A DNA stretch of 64,000 nucleotides from contig JAUWBF010000004.1 of assembly GCA_030601755.1 (NCBI GenBank), positions 29,852 to 93,851 on the forward strand, in the 5' to 3' direction. This DNA is from Verrucomicrobiota bacterium (lineage in GTDB: Bacteria > Verrucomicrobiota > Verrucomicrobiia > Opitutales > Opitutaceae). Each line of letters opens with the position of its first letter. Positions within the stretch are counted from its first letter, which is position 1. This document shows, piece after piece, positions 61,877 through 64,000 of this stretch. A program made the translations under genes and the position numbers. The notes beneath the pieces are model-generated. The model saw only the letters and a list, made by a program, of their open reading frames with translations. It was not told where the DNA came from and ran no database searches.

Positions 61877-63507
61877 AGCCCGTCGCCTTCCTCGGCCACG
61901 CCGTCCGCGCCAAGGAGATCATCGCCGTGCTCGCCAAGCACGGCTTCGCCGACCTGCTCGCCCAGATCGAGCTCCCCGCCGGCATCCTGCGCCGCATCCT
62001 GCCGCAGCCCGCCGTCCGCCGCTCGCACTACGAACGCCTCCGCCTCGCCCTCGAGGAACTCGGCCCCACCTTCATCAAGGCCGGCCAGCTCCTCAGCATG
62101 CGGCCCGACGCCATCCCCGCGCCCCTCGTGCTCGAGCTGCGCAAGCTCCAGAACGCCGTGCAGGCCGAGCCGTTCGCCGACATGCGCGCCGTGCTCGTCG
62201 ACGAACTCGAGGGTGAACCCGCCGAGTTCTTCGCCACCTTCAACGAGACCCCCGTCGCCAGCGCCTCCCTCGCCCAGGTCTACTTCGCCACCCTGCCCGG
62301 CGGCCGCCCCGTCGCGGTGAAAATCCAGCGCCCCGGCCTGCGCCGCACCGTCGAGGCCGACCTCGACCTGCTCGCCTGGTTCGCCCACCAGCTCCACCAA
62401 CGCGTCGACGCCCTCAAGCCCTACGACCTGCCCTCCGTCGCCGCCGAGGTCGCCCGCGGTCTGCGCCGCGAACTCGACTTCCGCAACGAGGCCCGCAACC
62501 AGCGCTACTTCAACGCCCTCAACCCCCACCCCGAGCGTGTCTTCGCCCCCGACGTCGTCGACGAACTCACCACCGAGCGCGTGCTCGTCATGGACCGCAT
62601 CGACGGCCTCGCCGTCGGCTCCGCCGCCCTCTCCCCCGAGACCGCCCGCACCGTCGCCGCCCACGGCGCCGTCTCCCTGCTCGACCAGGTCCTCGTGCGC
62701 GGCTTCTTTCACGCCGACCCCCACGCCGGCAACGTGCTCGTCACCCCCGACGGCCGCCTCTGCTTCCTCGACTGGGGCATGGCCGGCCACCTCACCAAGC
62801 GCCTGCGCCACGCCCTCGCCGACCTCTTCATCGCCGCCGCCGACCAGGACGCCGAGCGCATCGTGCGCATCGCCGCCGAGCTCGGCAGCCCCGGCGGCCG
62901 CGCCGACCTCCGCGCCATGGAACGCGACATCACCCTCGCCCTCCGCGAGGACTTCAACCGCGCCATCGGCCACGTCGAGCTCGGCCGCGCCATGCTCAAG
63001 CTCCTCTTCATCTTCGGTCAGAACGGCATCAACATGACCCGCGACTACTCGCTCATGGCCAAGGCCGTGCTCTCCATCGAGGAAGTCGCCTCCGCGCTCG
63101 ACCCCGACTTCGACCTCAAGGCCCACGCGCGTCCCGTGCTCACCGAGCTGCACAAGGAGCGCACCAGCCCCCGCGCCCTCTGGCGCGAGACCTCCGCCGC
63201 GCTCCGCAGCACCCTCACCGGCCTGCGCGACCTCCCCTCCGAGATCCACCGCATCATCCGCCGCGTCGAGCACGACGACCTCACCATCCGTTTCCAGCAT
63301 CAAGGCCTCGACGACCTCGACGACGCGCTGAAAATCTCCGCCAACCGCATCGCCCTAGGCTTCATCAGCGGCTGCCTCGTCATCGGCAGCTCGCTCATCG
63401 TCGCCGCCAAGAACGGCGACGTCACCCTCCTCAGCGGCGCCGGCTACGTCATCGCCGCCCTCATCGGCGCCTACGTCGCCTACGGCATCTTCCGCGAAGG
63501 CCGCTAA
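61873..63507 (+). CDS. AarF/ABC1/UbiB kinase family protein
   Basis: 544 residues. KAGQLLSMRPDAIP (KxGQ motif), VASASLAQVYFATLPGGRPVAVKIQRPG (about 127-155, atypical Ala-rich loop), RNEARNQRYF, FFHADPHAGNVLV (about 277-289) and LDWGMAG; two C-terminal membrane helices (about 497-540). These atypical kinases support ubiquinone or other isoprenoid-lipid metabolism. Start is GTG or ATG at 61873, coupled to the phasin-like gene. Confidence 0.92.
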   Translation: MKPVAFLGHAVRAKEIIAVLAKHGFADLLAQIELPAGILRRILPQPAVRRSHYERLRLALEELGPTFIKAGQLLSMRPDAIPAPLVLELRKLQNAVQAEPFADMRAVLVDELEGEPAEFFATFNETPVASASLAQVYFATLPGGRPVAVKIQRPGLRRTVEADLDLLAWFAHQLHQRVDALKPYDLPSVAAEVARGLRRELDFRNEARNQRYFNALNPHPERVFAPDVVDELTTERVLVMDRIDGLAVGSAALSPETARTVAAHGAVSLLDQVLVRGFFHADPHAGNVLVTPDGRLCFLDWGMAGHLTKRLRHALADLFIAAADQDAERIVRIAAELGSPGGRADLRAMERDITLALREDFNRAIGHVELGRAMLKLLFIFGQNGINMTRDYSLMAKAVLSIEEVASALDPDFDLKAHARPVLTELHKERTSPRALWRETSAALRSTLTGLRDLPSEIHRIIRRVEHDDLTIRFQHQGLDDLDDALKISANRIALGFISGCLVIGSSLIVAAKNGDVTLLSGAGYVIAALIGAYVAYGIFREGR

Positions 63508-63672
63508 AGCTGCGGGGTCCAACTGTCGCCTCCTGCTCTCACCACGGCCTTTGGATTTAGAAGACGGGACTTGGACTCCGGGGGGGCTAAGGAAGTCGTG
63601 CTCCGCGATCAATTAATCGCACGTAATCCGATGTTGGTTTGCCAAAAATTCGCGAGGCGCTTGGTCGAAATT

Positions 63673-63692
63673 ACTACTTATTAATAAGTAGT
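63673..63692. repeat. Perfect 20-bp palindrome ACTACTTATTAATAAGTAGT
   Basis: Even-length perfect inverted repeat in the intergenic gap. Its core CTTATTAATAAG resembles the CTTAATAAG core of the DUF1365 palindrome, hinting at a related element. Confidence 0.85.
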
Positions 63693-63934
63693 TTAAGACA
63701 CAAAGTCGCAGGACGATGGCAACTCTGATGGGATTCTAGCCATAAAGATTGCAAACCCCAGATAAACGGACTTGGTAAAACGCGCGAGGGCCACGCCTCG
63801 CCTTGGCCCTCGCCCATACCCATTCTCGATGGCCATGCGGCAGACGCCTGAAGTTGTGTGCGTCAAGTTCTGCAAAAGTGGTTTGTGGGTCGTGGCTGGG
63901 TCTGGAGGAAAAAGGATTTTTGGGATGGGGTGCA

Positions 63935-63959
63935 GGGGAAGGGGCTTTGCCCCTTCCCC
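63935..63959 (-). terminator. 11-bp G/C hairpin
   Basis: Arms GGGGAAGGGGC and complement with loop TTT. It lies 20 bp beyond a probable minus-strand stop codon (63979-63981), so it may terminate a gene outside the window. Confidence 0.5.
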
Positions 63960-63978
63960 GCTCTCCCCCGGGTTGGAT

Positions 63979-64000
63979 TTAGGCGGCGTTGGTGTGGCGG
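63979..64000 (-). CDS. Possible C-terminus of a gene running in from beyond the window
   Basis: Minus-strand codons from the edge read RHTNAA then TAA, followed by the hairpin at 63935-63959. Only six residues are visible, so no product can be named. Confidence 0.3.

Larger units (their letters stand above)
63508..63978. other. Long non-coding gap of lower G+C
   Basis: About 470 bp without a credible gene, noticeably poorer in G+C than the rest around 63600-63780. It holds a perfect 20-bp palindrome (63673-63692), a GAGGGCCA/TGGCCCTC stem near 63786-63811, and a strong G/C hairpin (63935-63959). A 60-codon minus-strand frame at 63693-63875 lacks any supporting feature. Confidence 0.6.

Noticed and set aside
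63693..63875. 60-codon minus-strand frame in the last intergenic region
   Set aside because: No homology, no ribosome binding site, and it overlaps the palindromic AT-rich region; not supported as a gene.

Overview
The window is a very G+C-rich bacterial chromosome segment (about two thirds G+C by eye) with tightly packed genes, many 4-bp ATGA/GTGA overlaps and few strong Shine-Dalgarno sequences. A PEP-CTERM protein, an H-X9-DG type pseudopilin, PilV/PilW/PilX-like prepilins, dispersed GCAGGCTTCCAGCCTGC inverted repeats and the general gene content point to Verrucomicrobiota, most likely Opitutaceae. This placement rests on features, not on a phylogenetic marker. No rRNA, tRNA, CRISPR array, transposase or phage gene was seen.

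Layout. 1-3405 (minus): an IclR-controlled operon with mannonate dehydratase, an SDR oxidoreductase and an RraA-like protein, apparently for hexuronate breakdown. 3613-10802: a Tat-exported metallo-beta-lactamase-fold protein, an MFS exporter, a peroxiredoxin-like protein, then HupE/UreJ, a small membrane protein and a TonB-dependent receptor (probable metal uptake), and a YkgJ cysteine-cluster protein. 10949-22238: an accessory block with a LacI regulator facing a tandem-repeat/glycosidase fusion gene (frame broken at a G9 tract), a stand-alone PEP-CTERM protein carrying the same repeat domain, a polysaccharide pyruvyl transferase, a second glycosidase paralogue, a pseudopilin, and debris of heparinase II/III and probably selO. 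22443-34243: a VOC protein, then a minus-strand operon encoding a Pot-type ABC importer, SDR, isochorismatase-like hydrolase, class III aminotransferase, APH-type kinase and ethanolamine ammonia-lyase EutBC, with a divergent LysR regulator. 34258-46976: UMF1 transporter, acyl desaturase and a fatty-acid modification cluster (FAD oxidoreductase, DUF1365, two Cfa-type methyltransferases, DUF1475, DUF2062, DUF1295), aldo/keto reductase and rsmE. 47008-47666: a Phd/VapC-PIN toxin-antitoxin pair. 47786-64000: carboxyltransferase (PycB/OadA type), a 3-methyladenine-glycosylase-like protein, an NfeD/NfeD-short/FloA operon, aldose epimerase-like protein, TatA, three prepilin-like genes, a bile-acid:Na+ symporter family protein, an MFS transporter, phasin-like protein and AarF/UbiB kinase.

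The most unusual signals are not genes. Five AT-rich, odd-length palindromes (arms of 9-14 bp around a single central A) lie in frame inside just two coding regions (DUF1365 and rsmE). Two of them share an identical 19-bp core and two others are near copies of each other. A separate hairpin with an invariant CAGATAC loop serves as terminator at both ends of the window, once with the stop codon inside its stem. A 128-bp nested inverted repeat occurs twice at exactly the same length. Together they suggest several families of small dispersed palindromic elements, one of them tolerated inside proteins.
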